A stretch of 64,000 nt of DNA, taken from assembly GCA_038230275.1 (NCBI GenBank), contig JBBRNO010000007.1:1-64000 (forward strand), given 5' to 3'. Positions 8,582 to 17,465 of this stretch are shown here, piece by piece. Each line of letters opens with the position of its first letter. The stretch's first letter is position 1. The stretch comes from JANXXV01 sp038230275 (GTDB lineage: Bacteria > Acidobacteriota > Terriglobia > Bryobacterales > Bryobacteraceae). The notes beneath the pieces were generated by a model that was not told the origin of the DNA, did not search any database, and saw only the letters and a list, made by a program, of their open reading frames with translations. The position numbers and the translations under genes were made by a program.

Positions 8582-9928
8582 TTAGTCGGATCTTAGATTT
8601 TTTCTCAGTATTTTTAACTCAGTAAGTCGCTCCGCGAACCTGACTTCCGTACCGCGCTGGAGGGGGCGATAGAACTCCCGGCCGCTGAGCGAAGGCGGCA
8701 TACAGTCCATATCGGACACGGCATCTTTGAATTGATGGGCATGCTGATAGCCCTTTCCGTAGCCCCAATCCTTCATCGCGCGGGTGGGTGCGTTGCGCAG
8801 GTGCATGGGCACCGGTTCGGCCATGCCGTTTTGAATTTCGGCACGAACTTCATTCAGCGCCTGGTAGGCGGCGTCGGATTTCGGGGTGACCGAGAGATAG
8901 ATCGCAAGCTGTGCCAGTGCCTGATCGCCTTCGGGAATGCCCAGGAAATGGACGCACTGCATGGCGGCGACGGCATGTTCCAACGCGCGCGGATCAGCCA
9001 ATCCGATGTCTTCAATCGCCATGCGCATTAAGCGGCGGGCAATGTACATGCGGTCTTCCCCACCTTCCAGCATTCGCCCCAGCCAATACAAGGCTGCGTC
9101 CGGATCACTGGAGCGGACGGATTTGTGCAGCGCCGAGACCAGATTGTAGTGCTCCTCACCCGACTTGTCGTAGAGCGAGGTCTTTCGCTGCAGCACATCC
9201 TCGATAATCTCCGGTGTGATCTGGCCGCCCGGTCCTGCTGTCGACGCGGCGAGTTCCAGCATGTTGTAGGCGGCGCGTCCGTCGCCGTTCGAATAGACCG
9301 CGATCTGTTCCAGCATTTCATCGGATACGGTGAGGTTTTGATCACCCAGCCCGTGGTCGCCGTCGTCGATTGCGCGGCGCAGCATTGCCACTAAATCCGG
9401 CACACTAAGGGCGGCCAGCGCATAGACCTTGGAACGAGACAACAGAGCGGATATTACTTCGAAGGAGGGATTTTCCGTGGTCGCCCCGATAAGGGTGATA
9501 TCTCCTTTTTCCACATAGGGTAAGAATGCGTCTTGCTGGCCCTTATTAAAGCGGTGAATTTCATCGACAAAAACGACGGTGCGTCTTCCGGAGCGCCGGT
9601 TGCGTTCGGCATCGGCCATCACGGCTTTGATCTCTTTGACGCCGCTGAGTACGGCGCTGAACGGAATGAAGTCCGCTTTGGTGATCTTGGCGATCAGGCG
9701 AGCCAGCGTCGTCTTGCCCACGCCGGGCGGGCCCCAGAGGATCATGGAGCTGAGCTCGTCGCGCTCAATCTGGCGGCGCAGCGGTTTGCCGGGGCCCAGA
9801 ATGTGCTGCTGGCCGGCGTAGTCTTCCAGGCGCTCCGGGCGCATTCGGGCGGCCAGAGGGCGGCCACGATCCGGGGTCAGGCCTTCGGAACCGGGACGGG
9901 CTAGCGGATTGTCTTCAAACAAGCTCAT
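8582..9928 (-). CDS. rarA: Replication-associated recombination protein A (AAA+ ATPase)
   Basis: This 448-residue protein contains Walker A GPPGVGKTT (about residues 66-74), Walker B VVFVDEIHRFNKGQQDA, sensor 1 LIGATTENPSFEV and the C-terminal MgsA/RarA oligomerisation region (SDPDAALYWLGRMLEGGED, then LADPRALEHAVAA). RarA/MgsA acts at stalled replication forks and interacts with SSB and the clamp loader. Its start overlaps the stop of the upstream rRNA/tRNA methylase gene by 4 bp, suggesting coupled translation. Length and motifs are those of a complete family member. Confidence 0.95.
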   Translation of the reverse strand: MSLFEDNPLARPGSEGLTPDRGRPLAARMRPERLEDYAGQQHILGPGKPLRRQIERDELSSMILWGPPGVGKTTLARLIAKITKADFIPFSAVLSGVKEIKAVMADAERNRRSGRRTVVFVDEIHRFNKGQQDAFLPYVEKGDITLIGATTENPSFEVISALLSRSKVYALAALSVPDLVAMLRRAIDDGDHGLGDQNLTVSDEMLEQIAVYSNGDGRAAYNMLELAASTAGPGGQITPEIIEDVLQRKTSLYDKSGEEHYNLVSALHKSVRSSDPDAALYWLGRMLEGGEDRMYIARRLMRMAIEDIGLADPRALEHAVAAMQCVHFLGIPEGDQALAQLAIYLSVTPKSDAAYQALNEVRAEIQNGMAEPVPMHLRNAPTRAMKDWGYGKGYQHAHQFKDAVSDMDCMPPSLSGREFYRPLQRGTEVRFAERLTELKILRKNLRSD

Positions 9929-10719
9929 GTGGCTACTGATAGACGCTGGCGGCGGGCTTCATAGAGCAGAATTCCAGCGGCCATGGCCGCGTTCAGGGAT
10001 TCGACATTGGTGGTGGGGATACGCAGGTCGTGCGCCACGGAGCGCACTTTGGTGCTGACGCCGCGGCCTTCGCTGCCGATTACGAGGGCGCAGCGCCGGG
10101 TGAGGTCGACTTCGGCTAGCGTCTTCAGGCCGCTGGGCATGGCCGCATAGGCATCGACGCGTTTCTGCTCCAAAGTGGCGCAAGCGATGTTCTCATCGAA
10201 GGCCGTGACCAGCGGCAGCCGGAAGACCGAGCCTGCCGAGGCGCGGATCGCTTTCGGGTTGTACGGGCTTACCGAGCCCTTGAGGAAAATGGCGCCCGTT
10301 GCGCCGAAAGCTTCGGCGGCGCGGAGAATGGCGCCGGCGTTACCGGGGTCCTGCAATCCGTCGATGATCACCACCAGCGATTGACCGCGAAAGACGTGAT
10401 CGATTTCCCAGGCCGGCGGACGGACCAGCGCCATCACGCCCTGGCTGGATTCGGTGGCCGAGATTTCGGCAAAGAGCGCATCGGGGATGCGGATGAGATT
10501 TACCTGCTTCAGTCCCTTCACGTGCGACTGCACCGTGGTGTGGACTGATTCCGCGGTGATGACGGTAGGGATGAAGCAGTCGCTGCGCAGCGCTTCTTCC
10601 AGCAGGTGGAACGTCTCCGCGATGCAGAAGCCTTCGGAGGTGACCGATCCCCGTGCGATGGCGCGGCGAACCTCTTTGAGCAATGGGTTCCTGGAACTTG
10701 TGAGTTGGCCGGTTATCAT
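9925..10719 (-). CDS. TrmH-family RNA 2'-O-methyltransferase
   Basis: This 264-residue SpoU/TrmH-type methyltransferase has an N-terminal RNA-binding L30e-like domain (residues 1-100) and a C-terminal SPOUT trefoil-knot domain. The SPOUT motifs are GLQDPGNAGAILRAAEAFG, LVIGSEGRGVS and PTTNVESLNAAMAAGILLYE. These form the S-adenosylmethionine site and use the conserved arginine and asparagine for ribose methylation of rRNA or tRNA. It resembles RlmB/TsnR-like enzymes, but the exact target nucleotide cannot be assigned. It is followed with a 4-bp overlap by rarA and is divergent from the YdcF-like gene. Confidence 0.92.
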   Translation of the reverse strand: MITGQLTSSRNPLLKEVRRAIARGSVTSEGFCIAETFHLLEEALRSDCFIPTVITAESVHTTVQSHVKGLKQVNLIRIPDALFAEISATESSQGVMALVRPPAWEIDHVFRGQSLVVIIDGLQDPGNAGAILRAAEAFGATGAIFLKGSVSPYNPKAIRASAGSVFRLPLVTAFDENIACATLEQKRVDAYAAMPSGLKTLAEVDLTRRCALVIGSEGRGVSTKVRSVAHDLRIPTTNVESLNAAMAAGILLYEARRQRLSVAT

Positions 10720-10778
10720 TCTTGTGGCGGAAGCATCGTAGACTGATTAGGATCAATTGTAGAAGATCCCAGCGCAAC

Positions 10779-11366
10779 ATGCGACGAATTTTGTTTCGGC
10801 TCCTGGCCCTATTATCGGCGGTGCTTACGGTGTACCTGTTCTACATTGGACAACAGATTTACCAACAGTCCAACGTCGATGAGGCACAGGCGGCCGACGT
10901 GATCCTGGTGCTGGGCGCGGCGGAATACCGTGGCAAGCCGTCTCCGGTGCTGAAGGCGCGGTTGGACCACGTGCTGTGGCTGTATTACCAGAAGCTGGCG
11001 CCGCGTATTCTGACAACCGGGGGCGCGGGAGGCGATCCCATCTTCACCGAAGGCGAGGTGTCCCGGGCTTATCTGGTGGAGCGGGGGATACCATCGGAAG
11101 CCATTCTGGTGGAATCGGCGGGCGAAAGCACGATGTACAGCACGGCGGCAGCCGCGGAGATGATGCGTCGGATGGGGCTGAAATCGTGCATTGTGGTGAG
11201 CGACGGGTATCACATTTTCCGGGTGAAGAAGATGCTGGAATTCCGCGGGCTGAGTGTTTATGGATCGCCGCGGCCGGCTGCGCCGAAAGGGACATGGCGT
11301 GAAGAATGGCTGTTCGTGCGTCAGTCCGTGGGGTATTTACTCTGGCAGGTGGGGATTACGATTTAG
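10779..11366 (+). CDS. YdcF/SanA-family (DUF218) membrane-anchored protein
   Basis: This protein of about 195 residues has one N-terminal membrane segment (LLALLSAVLTVYLFYIG) followed by a DUF218 domain: DVILVLGAAEYRGKPSPVL, ILTTGGAG, GEVSRAYLVERGIP, ESTMYSTAAAAE and VSDGYHIFR. SanA/YdcF proteins are envelope proteins linked to vancomycin exclusion and cell-wall or membrane integrity; their biochemical role is not settled. ATG 10779 is preferred over a start 57 nt upstream because the membrane anchor begins there and the longer form would add an Arg-rich non-conserved stretch. Confidence 0.88.
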   Translation: MRRILFRLLALLSAVLTVYLFYIGQQIYQQSNVDEAQAADVILVLGAAEYRGKPSPVLKARLDHVLWLYYQKLAPRILTTGGAGGDPIFTEGEVSRAYLVERGIPSEAILVESAGESTMYSTAAAAEMMRRMGLKSCIVVSDGYHIFRVKKMLEFRGLSVYGSPRPAAPKGTWREEWLFVRQSVGYLLWQVGITI

Positions 11367-11367
11367 G

Positions 11368-11814
11368 CTAGTTGTCCAGGCCAGCCTGAAGGGTTTCCAG
11401 ATCCTTGGCGGGGATGAATCGAAGTTGGACGCTGGCGCGCCCGGATGGGGATAGATCTACCATTTAGCAGCGTCCTTTCCTCGCGTCCATCAGTGCCGGG
11501 CCGGACGTTGGCGCCTGGAAGCGGATCGCCTGCATCGTCGAATATCACTCCCGAGATGATGCTGATGGAACTGAGCCGCAGTGTGAGTCCGGTTCGATTT
11601 TCGCCTGCGGCCAGCAGAATTGGTTCGCGTCCTGCGGCTGGGCATCCACCGTCGAGAGCGTTACAATGGCGCGGCGGACGGGGGCGTTAGCGGCGCGGTT
11701 CAGTACCGTACCGGCGATAGAGCCGCTATTGGGGGACTGCGCGCGCAGACTGGTGCCGCACGTTAGCAGGCAACACGTTATTCCGCGGAATTTGCGGGAG
11801 AATAACAAATGCAT
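11368..11814 (-). pseudogene. Remnant of a secreted carboxypeptidase-regulatory-like domain protein
   Basis: An ATG at 11814 opens a signal peptide and the start of a carboxypeptidase-regulatory-like domain (SGSIAGTVLNRAANAPVRRA, ending DAQPQDA). The protein sense then continues in another frame: ILLAAGENRTGLTLRLSS leads into GVIFDDAGDPLPGANV. A third segment in yet another frame gives SVQLRFIPAKDLETLQAGLDN followed by TAG at 11368-11370. Acidobacterial proteins with these three blocks are usually several hundred residues long, so at least two internal deletions with frameshifts have collapsed the gene to about 450 bp. It is convergent with and ends 2 nt from the YdcF-like gene. Confidence 0.8.
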
Positions 11815-11841
11815 TTGACACCACTTCCTGCTTTTTTGATC

Positions 11842-12633
11842 TTACAGCTTTAGCAGGGAGCGCAGCCGTTTCGTTTGGACGCGGCTGACCGGGATTTCGG
11901 TTTGCTTCTTGTCGTCCATGCGAATCTGGTAGCTGGACTTGAACCAGGGGATCACTTCTTTGATGCGGTGGATGTTCACCAGAAATGACCGGTGCACCCG
12001 CCAGAAGGTCTCGGGATCCAAATTCGATTGCAGATCTTCGATGGTCCGGTAATTCGATTCGCCTTCAAGGGCGGAAGTCACGATGGTGATCAGGCCGTCG
12101 TCGATGGTGGCGTAGACGATGTCCTGCGCGTCCACGATGAAGCTGCGCCCGGCACTTCTGACCAGGATCTTGCTGCGTTGGACGGCTGGCCGGAGGGCGG
12201 GGGATTCGGGCTGGGCAGACTTCAGCCGGTCCTGTACGATGCGGCGGGCCCGGCTGATGGTTTCCGACAGACGATCCTTCTCTATCGGCTTCAGCAGGTA
12301 GTCCAGAGCTTCCAGGCGGAAGGCTTCAATAGCATATTGGTCGAAGGCGGTCGCCAGGACGAAATGGGGCAACGGAATATCTCTATCCCGCAAATGTTGA
12401 ATAACGCCGAGACCGTCAAGACCCGGCATTTGCACATCGAGGAAGACCAGATCGGGTTCCAGGTTTTCGATCATCTCAACGGCCTCAATACCGTTGGCCG
12501 CTATGCCGACAACTTCGATTTCCGGGAAGTCCTTGAGAAGAAAGGCTAATTCGTTTCGGGCAAGGAGTTCATCATCGGCGATTACCGATGTGATTGTGCC
12601 GATTGCGGTGTTGGAGGTTCCGCGGCCGAACAT
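11842..12633 (-). CDS. LytTR-family response regulator
   Basis: This 263-residue protein has a receiver domain at residues 13-130 (acidic D20/D21, phospho-acceptor D66 in LVFLDVQMPG, lysine in LLKPIEKDR). A LytTR DNA-binding domain follows at about residues 155-262, with FIVDAQDIVYATID, the YRTIEDLQSNL block and FWRVHRSFLVN. LytTR regulators often control virulence, envelope or carbon-uptake genes through direct repeats. No histidine kinase lies next to it, so it is an orphan in this window. The first ATG is used; an internal start near the receiver strand is possible. Confidence 0.92.
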   Translation of the reverse strand: MFGRGTSNTAIGTITSVIADDELLARNELAFLLKDFPEIEVVGIAANGIEAVEMIENLEPDLVFLDVQMPGLDGLGVIQHLRDRDIPLPHFVLATAFDQYAIEAFRLEALDYLLKPIEKDRLSETISRARRIVQDRLKSAQPESPALRPAVQRSKILVRSAGRSFIVDAQDIVYATIDDGLITIVTSALEGESNYRTIEDLQSNLDPETFWRVHRSFLVNIHRIKEVIPWFKSSYQIRMDDKKQTEIPVSRVQTKRLRSLLKL

Positions 12634-12727
12634 GAAATGCTAGTATAACATTTAGCCTTTTTAAGAATTCTGCTTTAAGCGTTGGTCCCGCAAAGTCAAC
12701 GATAACTATTCACTTAGGAGACACAGT

Positions 12728-14047
12728 TTGTCCACCACTGGCAACGTCCGTATCGCGCCCGCTGAAGGAAAGCTTGGCGTATTGATTCCTGGAATCGGAG
12801 CTGTTTCAACCACATTCATGGCTGGCGTGCAGGCCATCCGGCAGGGCCTGGCCGAGCCTGTCGGGTCCCTCACGCAACTTGCCACAGTTCGCTTGGGAAA
12901 GCGAACTGACGCGCGAACGCCGCGAATCAAAGAATTTGTGCCACTGGCCGGTCTGGACGATCTGGTTTTCGGCGGGTGGGATATCTACGAAGACAACGCC
13001 TACGAAGCGGCGGTGGAAGCGAAGGTATTGGAATCCGCCATGCTGGACCGGCTGAAGGAGCCGCTATCGGCCATCAAGCCGATGAAGGCGGTATTCGACC
13101 AGGAGTATGTGAAGCGCATCAACGGCCCGCACGTGAAGACCGGCAAGACGAAGATGGACAATGCGCTGGCGCTCATCGACGACATTGAACAGTTCCGGCA
13201 GAGTTCAGGCGCCTCGCGTCTGGTGATGATCTGGTGCGGATCAACGGAAGTGTTTCACCGTCCGGCGGCGGTGCATCAGACGCTGCAATCGTTCGAGGAA
13301 GGGTTGTGCAAGAATGACCCGGAGATTGCGCCGAGTCAGATTTACGCTTACGCTGCGCTAAAATCGAACGTGCCTTATGCGAACGGTGCTCCGAACCTGA
13401 CCACGGACATTCCGGTAATGCTGGATTTGGCGCGGGAACGGCAGGTGCCGATTTGCGGTAAGGATTTCAAGACCGGACAGACCTTTATGAAGACGCTGCT
13501 GGCGCCCGGGTTCAAAGCACGGATGCTGGGCATCAACGGCTGGTTCTCCACCAATATTCTGGGCAATCGCGACGGCGAAGTGCTGGAAGATCCGGGTTCG
13601 TTCAAGAGCAAGGAGGAGACGAAACTTTCGGTGCTGGAGCAGATCCTGCAGCCAGACCTCTATCCGCACCTGTACAAGGATTTGTACCACTCGGTGAAGA
13701 TCAATTATTATCCGCCGCGCGGCGATTCCAAGGAAGGCTGGGACAACATCGATATTTTTGGCTGGATGAACTATCCCATGCAGATCAAGATCGATTTCCT
13801 TTGCCGGGATTCGATTCTGGCGGCGCCCCTGGTGTTGGATCTGGTCCTGTTTATGGACCTGGCGCAACGGTCCGGCATGAAGGGTATTCAGGAATGGTTG
13901 TCGTTCTACTTCAAAGGCCCGATGACCGCTCCAGGCCTCTATCCCGAGCATGATATCTTCATTCAGTTGATGAAGCTGAAGAATACGCTACGCTGGATGC
14001 GAGGCGAGGACCTGATAACGCACCTTGGACTTGAATATTACGACTAA
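12728..14047 (+). CDS. ino1: Inositol-3-phosphate synthase
   Basis: This 439-residue protein matches myo-inositol-1-phosphate synthase. It has the NAD-binding glycine-rich strand GVLIPGIGAVSTTFMAG at residues 17-33, the NGPHVKTGKTKMDNAL region, MIWCGSTEV, DFKTGQTFMKTLLAPGFK, NILGNRDGEVL and the C-terminal DSILAAPLVLDLV. The enzyme converts glucose-6-phosphate to inositol-3-phosphate, feeding inositol lipids or solutes. Translation starts at TTG 12728 behind TAGGAG at 12715-12720; no ATG lies upstream in frame. Confidence 0.95.
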   Translation: MSTTGNVRIAPAEGKLGVLIPGIGAVSTTFMAGVQAIRQGLAEPVGSLTQLATVRLGKRTDARTPRIKEFVPLAGLDDLVFGGWDIYEDNAYEAAVEAKVLESAMLDRLKEPLSAIKPMKAVFDQEYVKRINGPHVKTGKTKMDNALALIDDIEQFRQSSGASRLVMIWCGSTEVFHRPAAVHQTLQSFEEGLCKNDPEIAPSQIYAYAALKSNVPYANGAPNLTTDIPVMLDLARERQVPICGKDFKTGQTFMKTLLAPGFKARMLGINGWFSTNILGNRDGEVLEDPGSFKSKEETKLSVLEQILQPDLYPHLYKDLYHSVKINYYPPRGDSKEGWDNIDIFGWMNYPMQIKIDFLCRDSILAAPLVLDLVLFMDLAQRSGMKGIQEWLSFYFKGPMTAPGLYPEHDIFIQLMKLKNTLRWMRGEDLITHLGLEYYD

Positions 14048-14050
14048 GCT

Positions 14051-14075
14051 CCGCTTCCTGACGGTTGCGGCTCGG
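14051..14075. repeat. Degenerate solo copy of the GC-rich palindromic repeat
   Basis: The 25 bases 3' of the inositol-phosphate synthase stop match one arm of the perfect inverted repeat at 53531-53602 with about three differences (CCGCTTCCTGACGGTTGCGG compared with CCGCTCCCTGACGGTCGCGG). It looks like a decayed single arm of the same dispersed family. Confidence 0.7.
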
Positions 14076-14116
14076 AATGCGTTTGTGGTGGTCCCGGCAT
14101 GGGGGACTACCGCCGC

Positions 14117-15106
14117 ATGAAAGTGCTGGTGATCGGCGGCACCCTGTTTATTGGGCGCGGTTTGGTAGCCGCGTTATTGAAGGACGAACATGAGGTCACC
14201 ATCTTGCACCGCCGTCCGGGGCACGACCTGGGCAAGCGGGTACAGGAAATCATGGCGGACCGCAACGATGCCGATGCGCTTAAGGCCGCGCTGGCGGGCA
14301 GACGGTTCGATGTGGTGTTCGACAACGTTTACGACTGGGAACGCGGCACAACCGCGGCGCAAGTGGAGGCGACCGCCCGTGCTTGCGGCGAACATCTGCG
14401 GCGATACGTGTTCATGTCCAGCGTGGCGGCCTACGGCGATGGGTTGAACCATCACGAAGGCGACGCGCTGGCGCCGGATTCCCATGCCGACGCGTATGTA
14501 CGCAACAAGGCGATGAGCGAACGCAGCCTGTTCCGGCTGCATCAACGCAGCAAGTTTCCGGTGGTTACGCTGCGGCCGCCCTATATCTACGGCCCTGGCA
14601 ACCCTTACTATCGCGAGGCTTATTTCTGGGACCGGCTGCGCGATCACCGGCCCATCATTCTGCCGGGCGATGGGCGGCGATTGATGCAATTCGCCTATGT
14701 GAAAGACCTGATTGCGGCGGCGTTGCGCGCGGTGGAAGAACCATCCGCAATCGGCCATGCGTTCAATATCGCCAACCCGCGGCCGTTGACGCAGGCGGAG
14801 TTGGTGGATGTTCTGGCGGAAGTGGCGGGGAAGAAAGCGGAGACGATTCGAATTCCCCGCACGAAGTTGCTGCAAGCCGGCGGACACCCTTTGGGGCCTA
14901 AGCTCTACTTCGGCGTGTACTTCGACATGCCGCCCATTACGCAGGTGGTTACCAAGGCGCAGCGAATGCTCGATTTCCATCCGACCGATTTTCTGGCGGG
15001 ACTGAAGGAGACGTTCCGCTGGTATCTGCGGCACCACGAGAAGAACACCTCGAACTACTCGTTTGAGGATTCGCTGCTGGTCCATGCGGAGCGGCCGGAA
15101 ATCTAG
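14117..15106 (+). CDS. NAD-dependent epimerase/dehydratase-family protein
   Basis: This extended short-chain dehydrogenase of about 329 residues has a Rossmann start VLVIGGTLFIGRGLVAALL (a variant GGxxxxG), VMSSVAAYGDG, the Y-x3-K catalytic region DAYVRNKAMSE and RPPYIYGPGNPYYRE. Homologues act on nucleotide sugars or are chloroplast-type RNA-binding epimerase relatives; the substrate here is not clear. ATG 14117 (MKVLVIGG) is chosen over an ATG 18 nt upstream because GGGGGAC sits at the right distance and the Rossmann strand starts immediately. It follows the inositol-phosphate synthase gene on the same strand. Confidence 0.85.
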   Translation: MKVLVIGGTLFIGRGLVAALLKDEHEVTILHRRPGHDLGKRVQEIMADRNDADALKAALAGRRFDVVFDNVYDWERGTTAAQVEATARACGEHLRRYVFMSSVAAYGDGLNHHEGDALAPDSHADAYVRNKAMSERSLFRLHQRSKFPVVTLRPPYIYGPGNPYYREAYFWDRLRDHRPIILPGDGRRLMQFAYVKDLIAAALRAVEEPSAIGHAFNIANPRPLTQAELVDVLAEVAGKKAETIRIPRTKLLQAGGHPLGPKLYFGVYFDMPPITQVVTKAQRMLDFHPTDFLAGLKETFRWYLRHHEKNTSNYSFEDSLLVHAERPEI

Positions 15107-15141
15107 AGCATGAGATTTAATCCTCCTTTCGCCAATTTCAT

Positions 15142-16857
15142 TTAGACGGCGATACTTTTCCAGTTCTTGATCAGGTGCTCGGCCGTTCGCCAGCAGAGAG
15201 CCTGGACCGTTTGAGTCGGATTCCGCGCGCCGCTGGTGCCCATGACGGACGCACCCAGCACGCCCAGATTAGGCGCTTCGTGGGAGAAGCCCCAACGGTC
15301 TACCACGTTCGTCTCGGCATTATCGCCCATGCGTGTTCCACCGTAGGCATGCGTGGAAACGCCCGGTGGGCTCATGGGCCGGCGTACCACCTGGATTGCC
15401 CCGGCAGCCAGAAACCACTGCTCCATTTTCTTCTGTGCAAACGCAACGGCGCGCAGTTCGTTATCTTTGGGACCGCACGTGATCCGGCATACTGGATCGC
15501 CCAGAGGATCGCGCACTTCGGTGTCCAGGTCGAGGAAGTTTTCTTCGTAGGGGAAGCTGGAGGTCTGGACGTGGGCCGCGGTCCAACGGGCAGCGTTCTC
15601 ATGCACGAACGATTTCCAGCGCGAACCCCAAGCCGGCGTGCGTCCGAAGGTGTCCATGCTGGCCGATTGAATGGGGTGCATTTCATTGAACACGTGCAGG
15701 TTCGAGCCGCCGATGAAGCCGAGGCCGGTGTGATCGTAGTTGTCGTCGGCCCACTCGTCCACCACCATGCCTTGGGCAGGTGTTCCGTACCAGACGTTGA
15801 GATCGAACGGGAATAGCGCCAGGACGCCGCCGTTGCCATACGATACCCAATGGCCGAAATAATGCTTTCCCACCTGTCCATGATTGTTGGAAAGGCCTTT
15901 GGGATAGGCTTTGGATTTCGATAGCAACAACAGCCGGGTGTTCTCGTAGGTATACGAACCCAGCAGGACGGCGCGCGCAGGCTGGAAGTACTCGCTTCCA
16001 TTCCGCAGATATTGAACACCGGTTACTCGGCCGTCGGCGCCTGACAGGATGCGCGTGACCTGGGCGCGGTCGAAAACGCTCAGCTGCTTCGTTTTCATCG
16101 CCTCCGGAATCGTTGTGACCGCGGTGGAATTCTTGGCATTGATGTGGCATCCGCCGCGGCTGCAATAGCCGTGGAAGACGCACGCCGCGCGCCCGCGATG
16201 TTCTTCGGAATTGATGGCAGCGGGGGGACGGAACGGTTTCCAGCCCAGTTGCTTTGCGGCTGCGGCCATGTGATCGGTGAAGCCGGTGGATCGCAGGGGC
16301 GGCATTGGATATTCGCGGCGGCGCGGGCCCTCAAATACGTTGCCTTGCGGGTGGATGACGCCTTGGATGTTGCCGGCTTTCCCGGAGACGCCGATCTCCT
16401 GTTCCACCAAATCGTAATAAGGCTCCAGGTCATCGTAGGTGAGCGGCCAGTCTTCCAGAGTAGAGCCGGCGGGGATAGCGCTTGCACCGTAACGCGCGAT
16501 AGCCCGGCTGCGCGTTTGGAAATCGAAGGGATTCAACCGCCAACTCTGCGCCCAATAGTGCAGAGACGAACCACCCACCGCGTTCATCATGGGGTGCACG
16601 GAGGTTCGCGGCAGGGTGGGCAGGGAAGGACCCAGGCGCACGGTTGGGATTTCGCGATTGGCCTTCTGTACCGAATCCGGCCAGCCGCGGATGTTGTTGT
16701 TGATCTCATCGGGACGGAAGCTGCGGGGATCGAGCCACGCGCCGGCTTCGATGGCCGCGACCTTGAGGCCGGCGCGAGCGAGCGGGAGCACGGCTACACC
16801 GCCGGCCGCACCGAGTCCGATTACCGCTACGTCCACCGGCGGGAGCTTAATGGCCAT
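15142..16857 (-). CDS. GMC-family oxidoreductase, FAD-binding subunit
   Basis: This 571-residue flavoprotein has the FAD-binding motif VIGLGAAGGVAVLPLARAG near the N-terminus, GGSSLHYWAQ, CVFHGYCSRGGCHINAK and the C-terminal STHAYGGTRMGDN...NLGVLGASVMGTSGARNPTQT. It resembles the catalytic subunit of membrane gluconate/sugar dehydrogenases, which oxidise sugars or sugar acids and pass electrons onward. Its start overlaps the stop of the small subunit gene by 11 bp. With the fuconate dehydratase gene upstream it suggests a sugar-acid oxidation operon. The true substrate is inferred only from this context. Confidence 0.9.
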   Translation of the reverse strand: MAIKLPPVDVAVIGLGAAGGVAVLPLARAGLKVAAIEAGAWLDPRSFRPDEINNNIRGWPDSVQKANREIPTVRLGPSLPTLPRTSVHPMMNAVGGSSLHYWAQSWRLNPFDFQTRSRAIARYGASAIPAGSTLEDWPLTYDDLEPYYDLVEQEIGVSGKAGNIQGVIHPQGNVFEGPRRREYPMPPLRSTGFTDHMAAAAKQLGWKPFRPPAAINSEEHRGRAACVFHGYCSRGGCHINAKNSTAVTTIPEAMKTKQLSVFDRAQVTRILSGADGRVTGVQYLRNGSEYFQPARAVLLGSYTYENTRLLLLSKSKAYPKGLSNNHGQVGKHYFGHWVSYGNGGVLALFPFDLNVWYGTPAQGMVVDEWADDNYDHTGLGFIGGSNLHVFNEMHPIQSASMDTFGRTPAWGSRWKSFVHENAARWTAAHVQTSSFPYEENFLDLDTEVRDPLGDPVCRITCGPKDNELRAVAFAQKKMEQWFLAAGAIQVVRRPMSPPGVSTHAYGGTRMGDNAETNVVDRWGFSHEAPNLGVLGASVMGTSGARNPTQTVQALCWRTAEHLIKNWKSIAV

Positions 16858-17443
16858 GGTTTACTCCATTGCTTGCAGGACGGGCGGACGTTCGCAGCTT
16901 CTTGATCGGTTCGCGCAACTTTTGTTCTTCGCTGGAAACGGCCATGCGCGGGCCAGGGTAGCGGATGAGATCCCAACCGGCGAAGCCCCGATTGCCGCCG
17001 TAGAATGGATCGCCGAACATGCCTTCGAAGGCGAGTTGGCGCATGCGATAGAAGAACGTCCGCGAATCCGGAGTGAAGCCCGGCGCATCGTTGTTCTCGA
17101 TTGCCGTCAGGACTGCGTCTTGCTTGTCCGGTAGCAACTCGGCAAGCGGGCCGTTCTGTGTGGAACGCGCGAAGGCATCCACCGAGGCCAGTCCTTTGAG
17201 CAACGCCGGTTTCTCGTCGGCAAGCGGCCCGGCGAAGGAGCGGTCGATATAGATAGCCACGCCGGATTCGCGCGCCCCGGGGCCGTTTTCATCGCTGGGA
17301 ATCAGCCGGTCCACGAACGCTTCGACGAGGCGGAGTTGTGCCGGCGAGAAACCGGAATCCGGTGCGGCGCTGAGTGCGGCTAACGGGATTAGCGGTGCTG
17401 TGGTGAAGATACTGCGACGGGAAATGCTTAGGGGCTTTTGCAC
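16847..17443 (-). CDS. Gluconate 2-dehydrogenase subunit 3-like protein, Tat-exported
   Basis: This protein of about 198 residues resembles the small subunit (subunit 3) of gluconate-type GMC dehydrogenases: a twin-arginine signal (SISRRSIFTTAPLIPLAAL) followed by LVEAFVDRLIPSDENGPGARESGVAIYIDR and GNRGFAGWDLIRYPGP. The small subunit helps export and mature the FAD subunit, encoded directly downstream with an 11-bp overlap. The frame is open back to 17530 inside the fuconate dehydratase gene; I place the start at GTG 17443, just ahead of the Tat signal, though no clear ribosome-binding site is visible. Confidence 0.85.
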   Translation of the reverse strand: MQKPLSISRRSIFTTAPLIPLAALSAAPDSGFSPAQLRLVEAFVDRLIPSDENGPGARESGVAIYIDRSFAGPLADEKPALLKGLASVDAFARSTQNGPLAELLPDKQDAVLTAIENNDAPGFTPDSRTFFYRMRQLAFEGMFGDPFYGGNRGFAGWDLIRYPGPRMAVSSEEQKLREPIKKLRTSARPASNGVNHGH

Positions 17444-17465
17444 GGCCACAGTATATATGCCGCCG

